12,256 nucleotides of DNA. It comes from Bacteroidota bacterium. GTDB taxonomy: Bacteria; Bacteroidota; Ignavibacteria; UBA10030; UBA6906. The stretch's first letter is position 1; every line of letters begins with the position of its first letter. Of the stretch, positions 1 through 7,002 are shown piece after piece. A program made the translations under genes and the position numbers. The notes beneath the pieces are model-generated. The model was not told where the DNA came from, made no database searches, and worked only from the letters and a program-made list of their open reading frames with translations. The stretch covers positions 1-12,256 of the forward strand of contig DPLS01000419.1 of NCBI GenBank assembly GCA_003541875.1. Reading direction: 5' to 3'.

Positions 1-82
1 GGGAACTTTGGACTTTGTCATTAGCGTTTCTTTCTCAGTTCGTCTATCTATTTAACATCCTACGACACTCTTTCGTTTCAAT

Positions 83-128
83 ACAAAAAGGCGGGGTCCC
101 CTCAGGCAACGCCATCAGGTCCCGCCTT
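83..128 (-). terminator. Intrinsic terminator of the Hsp20 operon
   Basis: Read on the minus strand, an 8-bp GC-rich stem AAGGCGGG/CCCGCCTT (positions 121-128 and 88-95) encloses a 25-base loop that contains a further short GGC/GCC pairing, and the 3' arm runs into TTTTT (85-89). It lies 25 bases beyond the stop codon of the last Hsp20 gene, where a rho-independent terminator for that operon is expected. Seen directly; function inferred. Bases 1-82 beyond it hold nothing I can identify. Confidence 0.8.
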
Positions 129-152
129 CTTTCCCACCAAATACGCGGTCAA

Positions 153-623
153 TTACTTCACCTTGACTTCAATCTGCTTCGGCTTGGCTTCCTCCGCCTT
201 GGGCAGTGCGATTGTCAGAATTCCATCCTTGTACGAAGCATCGATCCTATCATGCTTCACACTTGTGGGAAGCGTGAAGGACCTCTGGAATGATCCGTAC
301 GACCGCTCAACACGGTGATAGCTGGAGTTCTTGGACTCCTTCTCCAGTTTCTTCTCACCGCGAATGGTTAGGATGTTATCCTGCATGGTGATCTTGACAT
401 CATCTTTGCTGACACCAGGAAGCTCAACCTTCACCTGGTATGCATCTTCATGTTCGGCAACATCTACTGCCGGGGTCCACAGTGAAGTTCCCAATGAGTC
501 TTCATCGGCGGTACCGCCACGGAAGAAATTGTCGAACATCTTGTTGATCTCGCGCTGCATGTTCATGACATCAGTAGGAAATGTCGCGAGCTCACGCGCC
601 GGATTCCAACGAACTATTGACAT
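153..623 (-). CDS. Small heat-shock protein, Hsp20/alpha-crystallin family (third of the trio)
   Basis: A 156-residue ATP-independent holdase chaperone that should bind unfolding proteins in the cytoplasm as oligomers. The N-terminal arm begins MSIVRWNPARELATF and includes a helix with MFDNFF typical of class A bacterial Hsp20. The alpha-crystallin domain spans about residues 48-145, with the conserved VELPGVSKDDVKI, a variable charged loop with EKKLEKESK, and the signature DGILTIALPKAEE. The C-terminus carries an I-x-V type anchoring motif (IEV). I place the start at 623 because AAAGGAGG lies 8 bases before this ATG; a longer frame to 689 would overlap the preceding gene and has no such site. 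It is the last gene of a three-gene Hsp20 operon, 52 bases after the second gene. Confidence 0.95.
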   Translation of the reverse strand: MSIVRWNPARELATFPTDVMNMQREINKMFDNFFRGGTADEDSLGTSLWTPAVDVAEHEDAYQVKVELPGVSKDDVKITMQDNILTIRGEKKLEKESKNSSYHRVERSYGSFQRSFTLPTSVKHDRIDASYKDGILTIALPKAEEAKPKQIEVKVK

Positions 624-675
624 AAGTGACACCTCCTTTTGATTGGGTGAATGTTTCTGAATACTGAGACTGCGA

Positions 676-1074
676 TTACTTGATTTCAATTTCCTTCGCC
701 TTGGTCTCTTCCTTTTTGAAGAGCTTCAGTGTCAGGACACCGAGTTCATACTGTGCATCAATACTCTTCCGGTCGATACCATCCGACAGGTTGAATACCC
801 GGAAATATGTGGGTGTTCTCAGCTCGTTGAAGAGCAAGGGTCCCCCCTCCCTATGGTACGGTTCAACTTTCGCCTTGACACTTAGTGTTCCATCCTCTGC
901 CGTAACTCTGATGGAGTCTTTCACCGCACCGGGAAGGTCAATCTTCACGACAAACGCGTCGTGCATCTCGAAAATGTCTGCCGAAGGCGTTACGTAGCTC
1001 TCCTTCATCTCTGTCTGCACAGTCGGTAGAGTATTACCCCGTTGGATAACTGCAACTTCGTTGTTCTTTGCCAT
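676..1074 (-). CDS. Small heat-shock protein, Hsp20/alpha-crystallin family (second of the trio)
   Basis: A 132-residue Hsp20. It has a short, flexible-looking N-terminus (MAKNNEVAVIQRGN) without the aromatic helix seen in its neighbours, followed by the alpha-crystallin domain from about residue 28 (VTPSADIFEMHDAFVVKIDLPG) to the signature ELGVLTLKLFKKEE and a terminal I-x-I motif (IEI). The usual LPK of the signature is LFK, and the mid-domain segment is divergent (YHREGGPLLFNELRTPTYF). The start at 1074 follows GGGAGGTG. The gene begins 16 bases after the stop of the first Hsp20, so the two are co-transcribed and possibly translationally linked. Its divergence suggests a specialised partner subunit rather than a redundant copy; this is inference. 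Confidence 0.93.
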   Translation of the reverse strand: MAKNNEVAVIQRGNTLPTVQTEMKESYVTPSADIFEMHDAFVVKIDLPGAVKDSIRVTAEDGTLSVKAKVEPYHREGGPLLFNELRTPTYFRVFNLSDGIDRKSIDAQYELGVLTLKLFKKEETKAKEIEIK

Positions 1075-1090
1075 GATCGAACACCTCCCT

Positions 1091-1531
1091 CTACTTTATG
1101 GCAATCTCACGTGGTCGGACTTCGTCTGCCTTGGGCAGCACAATCCGGAGAACGCCATCCGTCAGTTCGGCGGTGATTGCGTCCGTCTTCACGTCATGTG
1201 GCAGTTGGATTGTCCGCTCGAACTCGCCGATCCTGATCTCGTTTCGCAGCCAGGAGGAATTCTCCGGTGTTTGATGTGCCTTTCGTTCACCGCTGATGGT
1301 GAGCATACCATCCTGCACCGAAAGCTTCAAGTCCTCTTTCTTGACACCCGGCATTTCAGCCACAACCACAGATTCATTTCCGTATTCCGCGATGTCCAGA
1401 GCAGGATACTGACGCGCGGATCGCGCCGCCGGGGCACACCAGCCTCCCTTGAACATATTCTCAAGGTCATGATCGAAATTGAGAAGCGGCTCGAAGAGTG
1501 ATGATGGGAAACGCTGAACTCGTACTAACAT
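1091..1531 (-). CDS. Small heat-shock protein, Hsp20/alpha-crystallin family (first of the trio)
   Basis: A 146-residue Hsp20. The N-terminal arm MLVRVQRFPSSLFEPLLNF is rich in hydrophobic and aromatic residues that bind clients. The alpha-crystallin domain runs from about residue 42 (YPALDIAEYGNESVVVAEM) through PGVKKEDLKLSVQDGMLTI to DGVLRIVLPKADEVRPREI, ending in the I-x-I motif IAI. I place the start at 1531, where AAAGGAGG precedes the ATG by 5 bases; the frame stays open upstream to 1594 without a better site. It is promoter-proximal in the trio. No CIRCE-type inverted repeat (TTAGCACTC/GAGTGCTAA) is visible upstream, so HrcA control is not supported by the sequence. Confidence 0.95.
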   Translation of the reverse strand: MLVRVQRFPSSLFEPLLNFDHDLENMFKGGWCAPAARSARQYPALDIAEYGNESVVVAEMPGVKKEDLKLSVQDGMLTISGERKAHQTPENSSWLRNEIRIGEFERTIQLPHDVKTDAITAELTDGVLRIVLPKADEVRPREIAIK

Positions 1532-1565
1532 GGGGCCTCCTTTGTCGATTTGGTTATTGATTGGA

Positions 1566-1594
1566 TTAATAGTTGTCTGCCGGGAATAATTCAA
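1566..1594 (-). promoter_or_regulatory. Candidate promoter of the Hsp20 operon
   Basis: On the minus strand TTGAAT (1589-1594) and TATTAA (1566-1571) are separated by exactly 17 bases, each matching four of six positions of the sigma-70 consensus, and they end 34 bases before the first Hsp20 start codon. The match is imperfect, and a heat-shock sigma factor site could lie elsewhere in 1532-1789. Seen in sequence; function inferred. Confidence 0.35.
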
Positions 1595-1784
1595 TCGACA
1601 TGCCAGAATAGTATGTCGACGGGGAAGTCGTTTGAACCCATGAGGTTGTGGGAAGAATTGAAAAAGTTCCGGAGCAATGTGCTTGCCAGAACGTCACACA
1701 CAGTCTGAAATGATTTCAGTGCGGTGTGCAACTCAGGCAGGTCGGACTGCCACTGCGGCGGGGATACAATGCACAAGACATGAA
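1595..1784. other. Intergenic stretch without a recognisable gene
   Basis: This is the unassigned part of the 412-base gap between the trxB and Hsp20 coding regions, lying between the trxB terminator and the Hsp20 promoter candidate. A 61-codon minus-strand frame from a TTG (1776) and a 31-codon plus-strand frame (1613-1708) cross it. Neither has a ribosome binding site, and neither resembles a family I know. I see no RNA gene or repeat. Confidence 0.5.
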
Positions 1785-1817
1785 ATCAAAAAGGCATCCC
1801 GACTTCGAGATGCCTTT
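1785..1817 (-). terminator. Intrinsic terminator of trxB
   Basis: A perfect 9-bp stem AAAGGCATC/GATGCCTTT (arms 1809-1817 and 1790-1798 read on the minus strand) with a 10-base loop. On the minus strand the T-run is TTTTT (1788-1792) followed by GATTT, making it a good rho-independent terminator for trxB, whose stop lies about 125 bases upstream. On the plus strand the tail is poor (TTTGCTCTGG), so it is probably one-directional. Confidence 0.85.
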
Positions 1818-1943
1818 GCTCTGGGCAACGTCCTGTGACCTTTGAACTACAACCCGATCCAGCGTCGAGCGAGGATTAGATTGTCTCCAAAGAAATTGTC
1901 GCAGGCATATGCTCCATCCGAGTGGACAGCCACATAGACTCCA

Positions 1944-2888
1944 TCAGTTGTGCTGGCTTTCCAGCCAACGCTCAGCATCAATTGCTGCCATACACCCAGT
2001 GCCTGCAGCAGAGATTGCCTGACGGTACACACTATCGGCAACATCCCCGGCAGCAAACACACCAGCAACATTGGTCTTCGTGCTGTGCGGTTGCGTTCTA
2101 AGATAGCCGACTGAGTCCATATCAAGTTGACCCTTGAAAAGATCGGTATTGGGCTTGTGACCTATACCCATGAACACACCTTCCGCACGCATTGTTGAAA
2201 TCGCACCAGTCTTCACATTCTTCAGCTTGACTCCTGTAACTGCCTTCCTGCCATTTTCATTCTTCCCGAGAACCTCTTCAATTATTGAATCCCACACGAA
2301 CGCAATCTTTGGATTCTTCTTTGCCTTCCCCTGCATGATCTTTGATGCACGGAGGGCATCGCGGCGATGCACAATCGATACTTTCGAGGCAAACTTTGTA
2401 AGGAATGTTGCCTCTTCGATCGCAGTGTCTCCCCCGCCAACGACTATTACTTCCAGTCCTTTGAAGAAGAAGCCGTCGCACGTGGCACATGCAGAAACCC
2501 CGTAGCCCATGTACTCCTTCTCGGACGGAAGATCGAGCAACTTTGCAGAAGCGCCAGTCGCAACAATGACCGCGTCAGCCGAATACATCTCGTCATCCGC
2601 CCAGAGCTTGAATGGAGGAGATGTGAAATCCACTTTTGTGATATTCTTGTACAGAGAAGTTGCACCAAACCGATGTGCCTGCTCACGGAACGCGTCCATG
2701 AGTTCCGGACCCATGATGCCTTTGGCGAAACCAGGATAGTTTTCGACTTCAGTCGTAATAGTAAGTTGGCCGCCCGGTTGAATACCCTCGAAGACGACGG
2801 GGCTCAGATTTGCGCGAGCAGCGTAAAGTGCTGCCGTGAACCCCGCGGGCCCCGAACCGATGATAACAACTTTGTGATGATTCGACAT
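1944..2888 (-). CDS. trxB: Thioredoxin reductase (NADPH)
   Basis: A 314-residue cytoplasmic flavoenzyme that passes electrons from NADPH through FAD and a redox disulfide to thioredoxin. Visible are the FAD Rossmann motif GSGPAG at 11-16, GGQL at 39-42, the active-site CATC at 134-137, the NADPH-binding GGGDTAIEEA at 151-160, HRRD at 174-177 and the C-terminal FAD motif with AAGDV. Length matches the low-molecular-weight bacterial family. The start follows GGAG by 5 bases. It is separated from queG by 125 bases containing an inverted-repeat element (2908-2958) and has its own terminator, so it may be an independent unit or the distal end of the queG operon. The 124 bases between its stop and the terminator stem hold nothing identifiable. 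Confidence 0.97.
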   Translation of the reverse strand: MSNHHKVVIIGSGPAGFTAALYAARANLSPVVFEGIQPGGQLTITTEVENYPGFAKGIMGPELMDAFREQAHRFGATSLYKNITKVDFTSPPFKLWADDEMYSADAVIVATGASAKLLDLPSEKEYMGYGVSACATCDGFFFKGLEVIVVGGGDTAIEEATFLTKFASKVSIVHRRDALRASKIMQGKAKKNPKIAFVWDSIIEEVLGKNENGRKAVTGVKLKNVKTGAISTMRAEGVFMGIGHKPNTDLFKGQLDMDSVGYLRTQPHSTKTNVAGVFAAGDVADSVYRQAISAAGTGCMAAIDAERWLESQHN

Positions 2889-2907
2889 TGCTACTCCATG
2901 TTTGAAT

Positions 2908-2958
2908 GCCGTGAAGACGCCAAGACTCTAAGGCGATAGGACGTCGCGTCTTTGTGGC
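2908..2958. repeat. Imperfect inverted-repeat element upstream of trxB
   Basis: Arms GCCGTGAAGACGC (2908-2920) and GCGTCTTTGTGGC (2946-2958) pair at 10 of 13 positions around a 25-base centre. The arm core CC-A-C-AAAGAC resembles the arms of the element at 5210-5280, which also sits directly upstream of a minus-strand gene. This suggests a small dispersed repeat family, degenerate here. Seen in sequence; family membership is inference from two copies. Confidence 0.5.
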
Positions 2959-3013
2959 AAATATCTCATTGCCCCCATGGGTTAGATGCACTCTTGTTGA
3001 AAGACGGGTCGGC

Positions 3014-3958
3014 CTATGTATGCTCTTGGATTGGATGATCCAGAACGACCCTCACATTCCGCATCAGCCCATCCCTCTTTGTTCTCTTGATCGGACTGCC
3101 CTTGAACTTCATTGCGAACTCCTCCTGCGTCATCTCCTTCCATTCCTCCAATTGCGGAGCAACATTCCATTCACGAGGCTCGAAGCTTGCTTCATCTGTA
3201 GGAACGGAGAACTTGTGATTCCACGGACAGACGTCCTGGCAGATGTCGCAACCATAAATCCAATTGTCAAAATGCTCTGCAACTGCCTCAACAATCTCGC
3301 CTCGATGTTCAATGGTGAGATAGGAGATACACCTGTTCGCATCCACAACGTAGGGCTCGACAATCGCATCAGTCGGACACGCATCAATGCACAAGGTACA
3401 ACTGCCACAGTGATCCGTCGCTGGTGAGTCACTCTCGAGTTCGAGCGTCGTGATCAGTTCTCCCAAGAACACCCACGAGCCGAACTCCTGCGTGATAACA
3501 TTACTGTGTTTTGCAATCCAACCAATGCCAGCACGCTCCGCCCACACTTTGTCCATCACGGGACCAGTGTCAACATAATACCGTCCGTCAATCCCGGGAA
3601 ACTCTTCCTGCATCCAGCTCCACAGTTGCTTCAACCTGCCGACGAGGACATCGTGATAGTCATCGCCCCAGGCATAGCGTGAGATTTTTCCTACCCCTGG
3701 CGAATTGCTGTGTTGGAGAGGAGTGTAGTAGTTCAACGCGACACAGACGACAGACTTCGCTCCCGGCACAACCGTTCGAGGATCGGTTCGCTTCTCCACA
3801 TTTCGAGCCATCCAGTCCATTGTCCCATGGTGGCCGCGACCGAACCATTCCTGCAGAAGCTTAGCTTCTTCATCAAGAGCCTCAGCGTTGGCAATTCCCA
3901 CCTTGCTGAACCCCAGCCCCAGAGCTTTGCTTTTAACCTTCTCCGCAGCACCGATCAT
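3014..3958 (-). CDS. queG: Epoxyqueuosine reductase
   Basis: A 314-residue enzyme for the last step of queuosine synthesis in tRNA, reducing epoxyqueuosine to queuosine with cobalamin and two [4Fe-4S] clusters. The cobalamin-binding nitroreductase-like N-terminal part contains YVDTGPVMDKVWAERAGIGW (129-147), including the family's catalytic aspartate at 130. Cluster motifs are C184-C187-C190-C194P and C210 with C237-C240-C244P. It ends with the usual RNVRVVLDHP stretch but lacks the C-terminal HEAT-type extension of the E. coli protein (379 residues); short forms are common elsewhere. The start at 3958 has only a weak upstream GAG and lies 21 bases after the Rieske stop, implying translation from the same transcript. 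It needs cobalamin, as does MetH at the right edge. Confidence 0.96.
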   Translation of the reverse strand: MIGAAEKVKSKALGLGFSKVGIANAEALDEEAKLLQEWFGRGHHGTMDWMARNVEKRTDPRTVVPGAKSVVCVALNYYTPLQHSNSPGVGKISRYAWGDDYHDVLVGRLKQLWSWMQEEFPGIDGRYYVDTGPVMDKVWAERAGIGWIAKHSNVITQEFGSWVFLGELITTLELESDSPATDHCGSCTLCIDACPTDAIVEPYVVDANRCISYLTIEHRGEIVEAVAEHFDNWIYGCDICQDVCPWNHKFSVPTDEASFEPREWNVAPQLEEWKEMTQEEFAMKFKGSPIKRTKRDGLMRNVRVVLDHPIQEHT

Positions 3959-3979
3959 CGCTCAATGCTCATGCGCTGT

Positions 3980-4297
3980 TCACCACATGCTCGTTGGCTT
4001 CTCAATCATCACATCCTCTCCTTCCACCTTCACCCGATAAGTCCTTCCGCGGCCATTCCCGGACTTCGCTCGACCGTCTTCAAGTGAGAAGCTCCACCCA
4101 TGCATAGGACAAGTCACGTACATCCCGTCAAGTGTGCCTTGGTGGAGCATTGAGAAATGTTGATGTGGGCAGATGTTGTTGATTGCGTAGATCTTCCCAT
4201 TCACTCGCCACAATGCAATCTCCTCCTCATTCACGCGCACCAACTTCCCCCGATGATCGTGGAGATCGGATGTTCGAGCAACCTTAACAAACTCCAC
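3980..4297 (-). CDS. Rieske [2Fe-2S] ferredoxin-like protein (NirD/BphF type)
   Basis: A 105-residue soluble Rieske protein. The cluster ligands are C43-P-H45 and C63-P-M-H66-G-W, the two-cysteine/two-histidine pattern of Rieske centres, and the length equals that of free-standing ferredoxins of dioxygenases or the NirD subunit of nitrite reductase. No oxygenase or nitrite reductase large subunit is in the window, so the redox partner is unknown. Translation starts with GTG at 4297, since AGGAGG lies 4 bases upstream and no in-frame ATG fits. It lies between the MBL hydrolase (58 bases upstream) and queG (21 bases downstream), so it is likely co-transcribed with both. Confidence 0.92.
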   Translation of the reverse strand: MEFVKVARTSDLHDHRGKLVRVNEEEIALWRVNGKIYAINNICPHQHFSMLHQGTLDGMYVTCPMHGWSFSLEDGRAKSGNGRGRTYRVKVEGEDVMIEKPTSMW

Positions 4298-4355
4298 CGC
4301 ACCTCCTATGGGTACAACAATTTCAGGTTCCCGGCTGGTCCGACAGTTTCAAAAA

Positions 4356-5198
4356 CTATATATTCACAGGCGAATCAACAACAATCCCCTTCTCAGTTCT
4401 CATCACCCGAACTGCTGCGGTGACCGGGTCGTGCTCGAAAAAGAGTATCCAGCGTTCATCTACAGCCTGGTCAAGAATCTTCCTTTTCTCTTCAAGTGTC
4501 ACCAGCGGTCGAAGATCGTACGCCATGATCCATGGGAGATTGACGTGCGAGGTGGTTGGCATCAGGTCGGCACAATAGAAAAGTGTCGTCGTGCCGTCGG
4601 TTATCACCGGGCACTGGAGCGCGGTGGTGTGGCCGTGCACAATCCGCACGCTGATGCCGGGAAAGATATCCCCTTCACCCTCGGTCTGCTGCAGTTGACC
4701 ATGGGATTGCAGCGGCATGAAATCCTCATTGAAGAAGCTGGCCCTGTCCCGTTCGGTCGGATTCTTCGCTGCCTGCAAGTGTTCACCTTGCACATAATTA
4801 CGGGCCTTGGGAAATGTCGGCTTCACTTCGCCATTGTCGTTGTATGTCGATCCGCCAGCATGATCGAAGTGGAGATGGGTGAGGATGACATCGGTGATGT
4901 CGGTAGGCAGGATGTTATGCCTCTTCAGCGAAGAGAGGAGATCGAACTTCGCCGTGTCAAACTTGTAGATTGATGTCAGCTTTTCGCCGTACTTGTTACC
5001 GTTTCCGACGTCAACGAGAATCTTTCGCCCGTTGCCGATGAGGAGAAGTGCACGGGCAGCAAGTGCGATCCGGTTCTTCTCGTCCGGAGGGTTGGACTTC
5101 TCCCAGAGTGGCTTCGGCACAACGCCGAACATCGCTCCGCCGTCCAGAGCAAAGTGACCGGTTTCGATGGAGTGAATTTCGTAGCTGCCGATTCTCAT
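4356..5198 (-). CDS. MBL-fold metallohydrolase (lactonase-like)
   Basis: A 280-residue metallo-beta-lactamase-fold hydrolase. The binuclear metal site is complete: H108-x-H110-x-D112-H113 in THLHFDHAGG, H190 in VHGHTTALQ, D211 in YCADLMPT and H256 in FEHDP. The N-terminal layout (substrate loop, then ILVDVGNGNK at 60-69) resembles the AHL-lactonase/glyoxalase II-like branch in Pfam PF00753. The substrate cannot be read from sequence; lactone, ester or thioester hydrolysis are all possible. Start is supported by AAGGA 7 bases upstream, which itself lies in the arm of an inverted repeat. It appears to be the first gene of the MBL-Rieske-queG operon. No signal peptide, so cytoplasmic. Confidence 0.92.
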   Translation of the reverse strand: MRIGSYEIHSIETGHFALDGGAMFGVVPKPLWEKSNPPDEKNRIALAARALLLIGNGRKILVDVGNGNKYGEKLTSIYKFDTAKFDLLSSLKRHNILPTDITDVILTHLHFDHAGGSTYNDNGEVKPTFPKARNYVQGEHLQAAKNPTERDRASFFNEDFMPLQSHGQLQQTEGEGDIFPGISVRIVHGHTTALQCPVITDGTTTLFYCADLMPTTSHVNLPWIMAYDLRPLVTLEEKRKILDQAVDERWILFFEHDPVTAAVRVMRTEKGIVVDSPVNI

Positions 5199-5209
5199 GT
5201 GATTCCTTC

Positions 5210-5280
5210 ACCACAAAGACACCAGGGAACGAAGAACGGAGATTGAATATTGGACATTGGCGACTTTGTGTCTTGGTGGT
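5210..5280. repeat. Inverted-repeat element upstream of the MBL gene
   Basis: Arms ACCACAAAGACACCA (5210-5224) and TTTGTGTCTTGGTGGT (5265-5280) are inverted copies matching at 13 of 15 aligned positions, around a 40-base AT-richer centre. The element fills most of the space directly before the MBL gene, and the promoter-distal arm reads into its ribosome binding site. The arms are similar to those at 2908-2958. I infer a small non-coding dispersed repeat; no transposase is present. Confidence 0.6.
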
Positions 5281-5296
5281 AAGATCCAAACAGCAA

Positions 5297-5349
5297 GGTC
5301 GGCTCCCGCAAACACGATCCGCCTTTAGCGGACCGGCGGAACACCGACC
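5297..5349. repeat. Nested palindromic intergenic structure
   Basis: GGTCGG (5297-5302) and CCGACC (5344-5349) enclose a second inverted pair TCCGC (5318-5322) and GCGGA (5328-5332). It lies just after the ferredoxin stop on the minus strand. No T-run follows on the minus strand (TTGCTGTTTGG), so it is not a clear intrinsic terminator. It may be a REP-like element or an RNA 3'-end protecting structure. Confidence 0.4.
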
Positions 5350-5375
5350 ACAGTCATACTCAAGAGAAATGCCGC

Positions 5376-5735
<360 letters not shown>

Positions 5736-5761
5736 TTATGTAAGTCAGCTGGTTCTAGGTG

Positions 5762-6130
5762 TTACCTAATTTCACAAACTTGTATTTGCGGAATCCTCGT
5801 CTCATCAAACCTGTCGGCACCACCATCTCTCAGAAGCACGGCATCATGCAGACATTGCCTCAAACGATCGACAAGCAGTTGCGTGTCGATCTCCTGATAC
5901 GCCGGCATGTAGCGCTCAAGCTTCGCCAGCGCCTTTCCCAATTGACTGCAAGCACCTTTGTAGTTTCCGGTTGAGAGGTGGTAGAAGCCAACTGCGGTTT
6001 GAATCAAGCCTTGATAGAACAGGCGGTGAGATCCCGTCGTCTCCCTCCACAGTTCCTCCCACGTATCATGCGCCGCGAAGAAGAGCTTGTTGTTGAATTC
6101 CTCAAGGCCTCGTTCAAAGAGCCCTTTCAT
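5762..6130 (-). CDS. DUF309 domain-containing protein
   Basis: A 122-residue all-helical protein of the DUF309 family (PF03745). Family landmarks are FFAAHDTWEELWRE (17-30), FYQGLIQTAVGFYHL (38-52), and GNYKGACSQLGKALAKLERY (55-74). The family's biochemical function is not established to my knowledge; it is often annotated only by this domain. No ribosome binding site stands out before the ATG at 6130 (nearest AGG is 12-14 bases upstream), and no better in-frame start exists. Upstream 6131-6360 (230 bases) holds no gene. It is followed closely by the ferredoxin, though a functional link is not evident. Confidence 0.88.
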   Translation of the reverse strand: MKGLFERGLEEFNNKLFFAAHDTWEELWRETTGSHRLFYQGLIQTAVGFYHLSTGNYKGACSQLGKALAKLERYMPAYQEIDTQLLVDRLRQCLHDAVLLRDGGADRFDETRIPQIQVCEIR

Positions 6131-6360
6131 CCGGAGTGCAACCTAAGAAAAAGAGGCGGGAATTGCAAGATAGCAGTTCCGAAAATTCCGCAAAATACGA
6201 CTGGGAAAGACGGGATTGACTCTCTTCTTCACCTATGCGCCGGGGAAGAAAGTAAAGAAAGGAGTTGCGCGTAATCTCTTAACGCTGTCGGGGGATGTCC
6301 GAATCTCGTTGCGCGCGACAAGACACACTTTGTAACCTATGAAGGGTCGCACCATCTCAA

Positions 6361-7002
6361 CTACTGCGGCAGCTTGTTGGTGTCCTCGAACCTCATGAAG
6401 ATCACGTAGTCCTTCCCGAGACGGAGCGGGTGAGTGAAATCATTCACATGCAGTTTGCGCAGCTCGTTTCGTACGCGTTCAGGGTACGTTTCAATGCTGA
6501 TCGCCCCAAGAAACCTTCCCCGGTCGCCAGAGGACCCGGGTAGGAACTCCTTTGCCACCGAGTCGAAGGCCACCCCGTTATTCAGCACTTCGTACAACGA
6601 ATCTGCTTCCTGCTGCCCGACAGCCACCAGCTCGCCGAGTGTCAATATGATCGGCTCCCCTGTGCGAAGGTTGAAGATGTAGTGATACCAGTGACCTTCG
6701 GAAGGAGCGTCGTTGGAATTCGGGCTGAAGCGCCATTTTTCCATCACGCCAACCACCGTTGAATCCCATTGCCGGTCTCCGCCAGAATTCAGCAAGCGGA
6801 CTTCTGCAATGGCCCCATCATGGAGAACCCTGAACTGGACCCCCAATTTCATTCCTCTTGCAGGGAGGGGAAGAATAGGCGCGGGAAGAGGAGATACCTT
6901 GACGAGTTCTTGCCGCTGCCCCACAACTCCTGTCTCCTGCATAGCACCACATGCCGAGAGGAGCAGAAGAGAAGCGAGTACCACTATCACACTGTAGTTC
7001 AT
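6361..7002 (-). CDS. Lipoprotein with TonB-type C-terminal domain and parvulin-like domain
   Basis: A 213-residue predicted lipoprotein. A hydrophobic signal ends in the lipobox LSAC with the lipidated cysteine at 18. Residues about 40-112 match the TonB/TolA C-terminal fold: GVQFRVLHDGAIAEVRLLNS and W90-R-F-S-P. Residues about 117-206 resemble a PpiC-type parvulin: EADSLYEVLNNGVAFDSVA, GDRGRFLG, LRKLHVNDFTHPL, YVIFMRFED. The histidines usual in catalytic parvulins (HILV near the start, and GxHII near the end) are replaced (LGEL and DYVIF), so isomerase activity is doubtful. The start at 7002 is chosen because AAGGAGG is 5 bases upstream and the signal peptide begins there; the frame continues to 7071 without a site. 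It stands alone, divergent from the PP2C gene. Domain calls are by eye. Confidence 0.82.
   Translation of the reverse strand: MNYSVIVVLASLLLLSACGAMQETGVVGQRQELVKVSPLPAPILPLPARGMKLGVQFRVLHDGAIAEVRLLNSGGDRQWDSTVVGVMEKWRFSPNSNDAPSEGHWYHYIFNLRTGEPIILTLGELVAVGQQEADSLYEVLNNGVAFDSVAKEFLPGSSGDRGRFLGAISIETYPERVRNELRKLHVNDFTHPLRLGKDYVIFMRFEDTNKLPQ

Noticed and set aside
1613..1708. 31-codon plus-strand frame with a helix-like RLWEELKKFRSNV segment
   Set aside because: No ribosome binding site or promoter, and nothing downstream in the same direction; length is within chance expectation.
1591..1776. 61-codon minus-strand frame between trxB and the Hsp20 operon
   Set aside because: It starts at TTG just past the trxB terminator, has no ribosome binding site and no family resemblance, and overlaps the Hsp20 promoter candidate.
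1847..1943. Open minus-strand frame continuing past the trxB stop in a different frame, suggesting a lost C-terminal extension
   Set aside because: The 314-residue TrxB already ends where the family normally ends, so no frameshift needs to be invoked.
6167..6172. TATCTT preceded by TTTTG on the minus strand upstream of the DUF309 gene, resembling a Bacteroidota-type promoter (TTTG, then TAnnTTTG)
   Set aside because: The spacing is 18 bases and the -7 box is incomplete; other genes in the window do not show the same pattern, so it could be chance.
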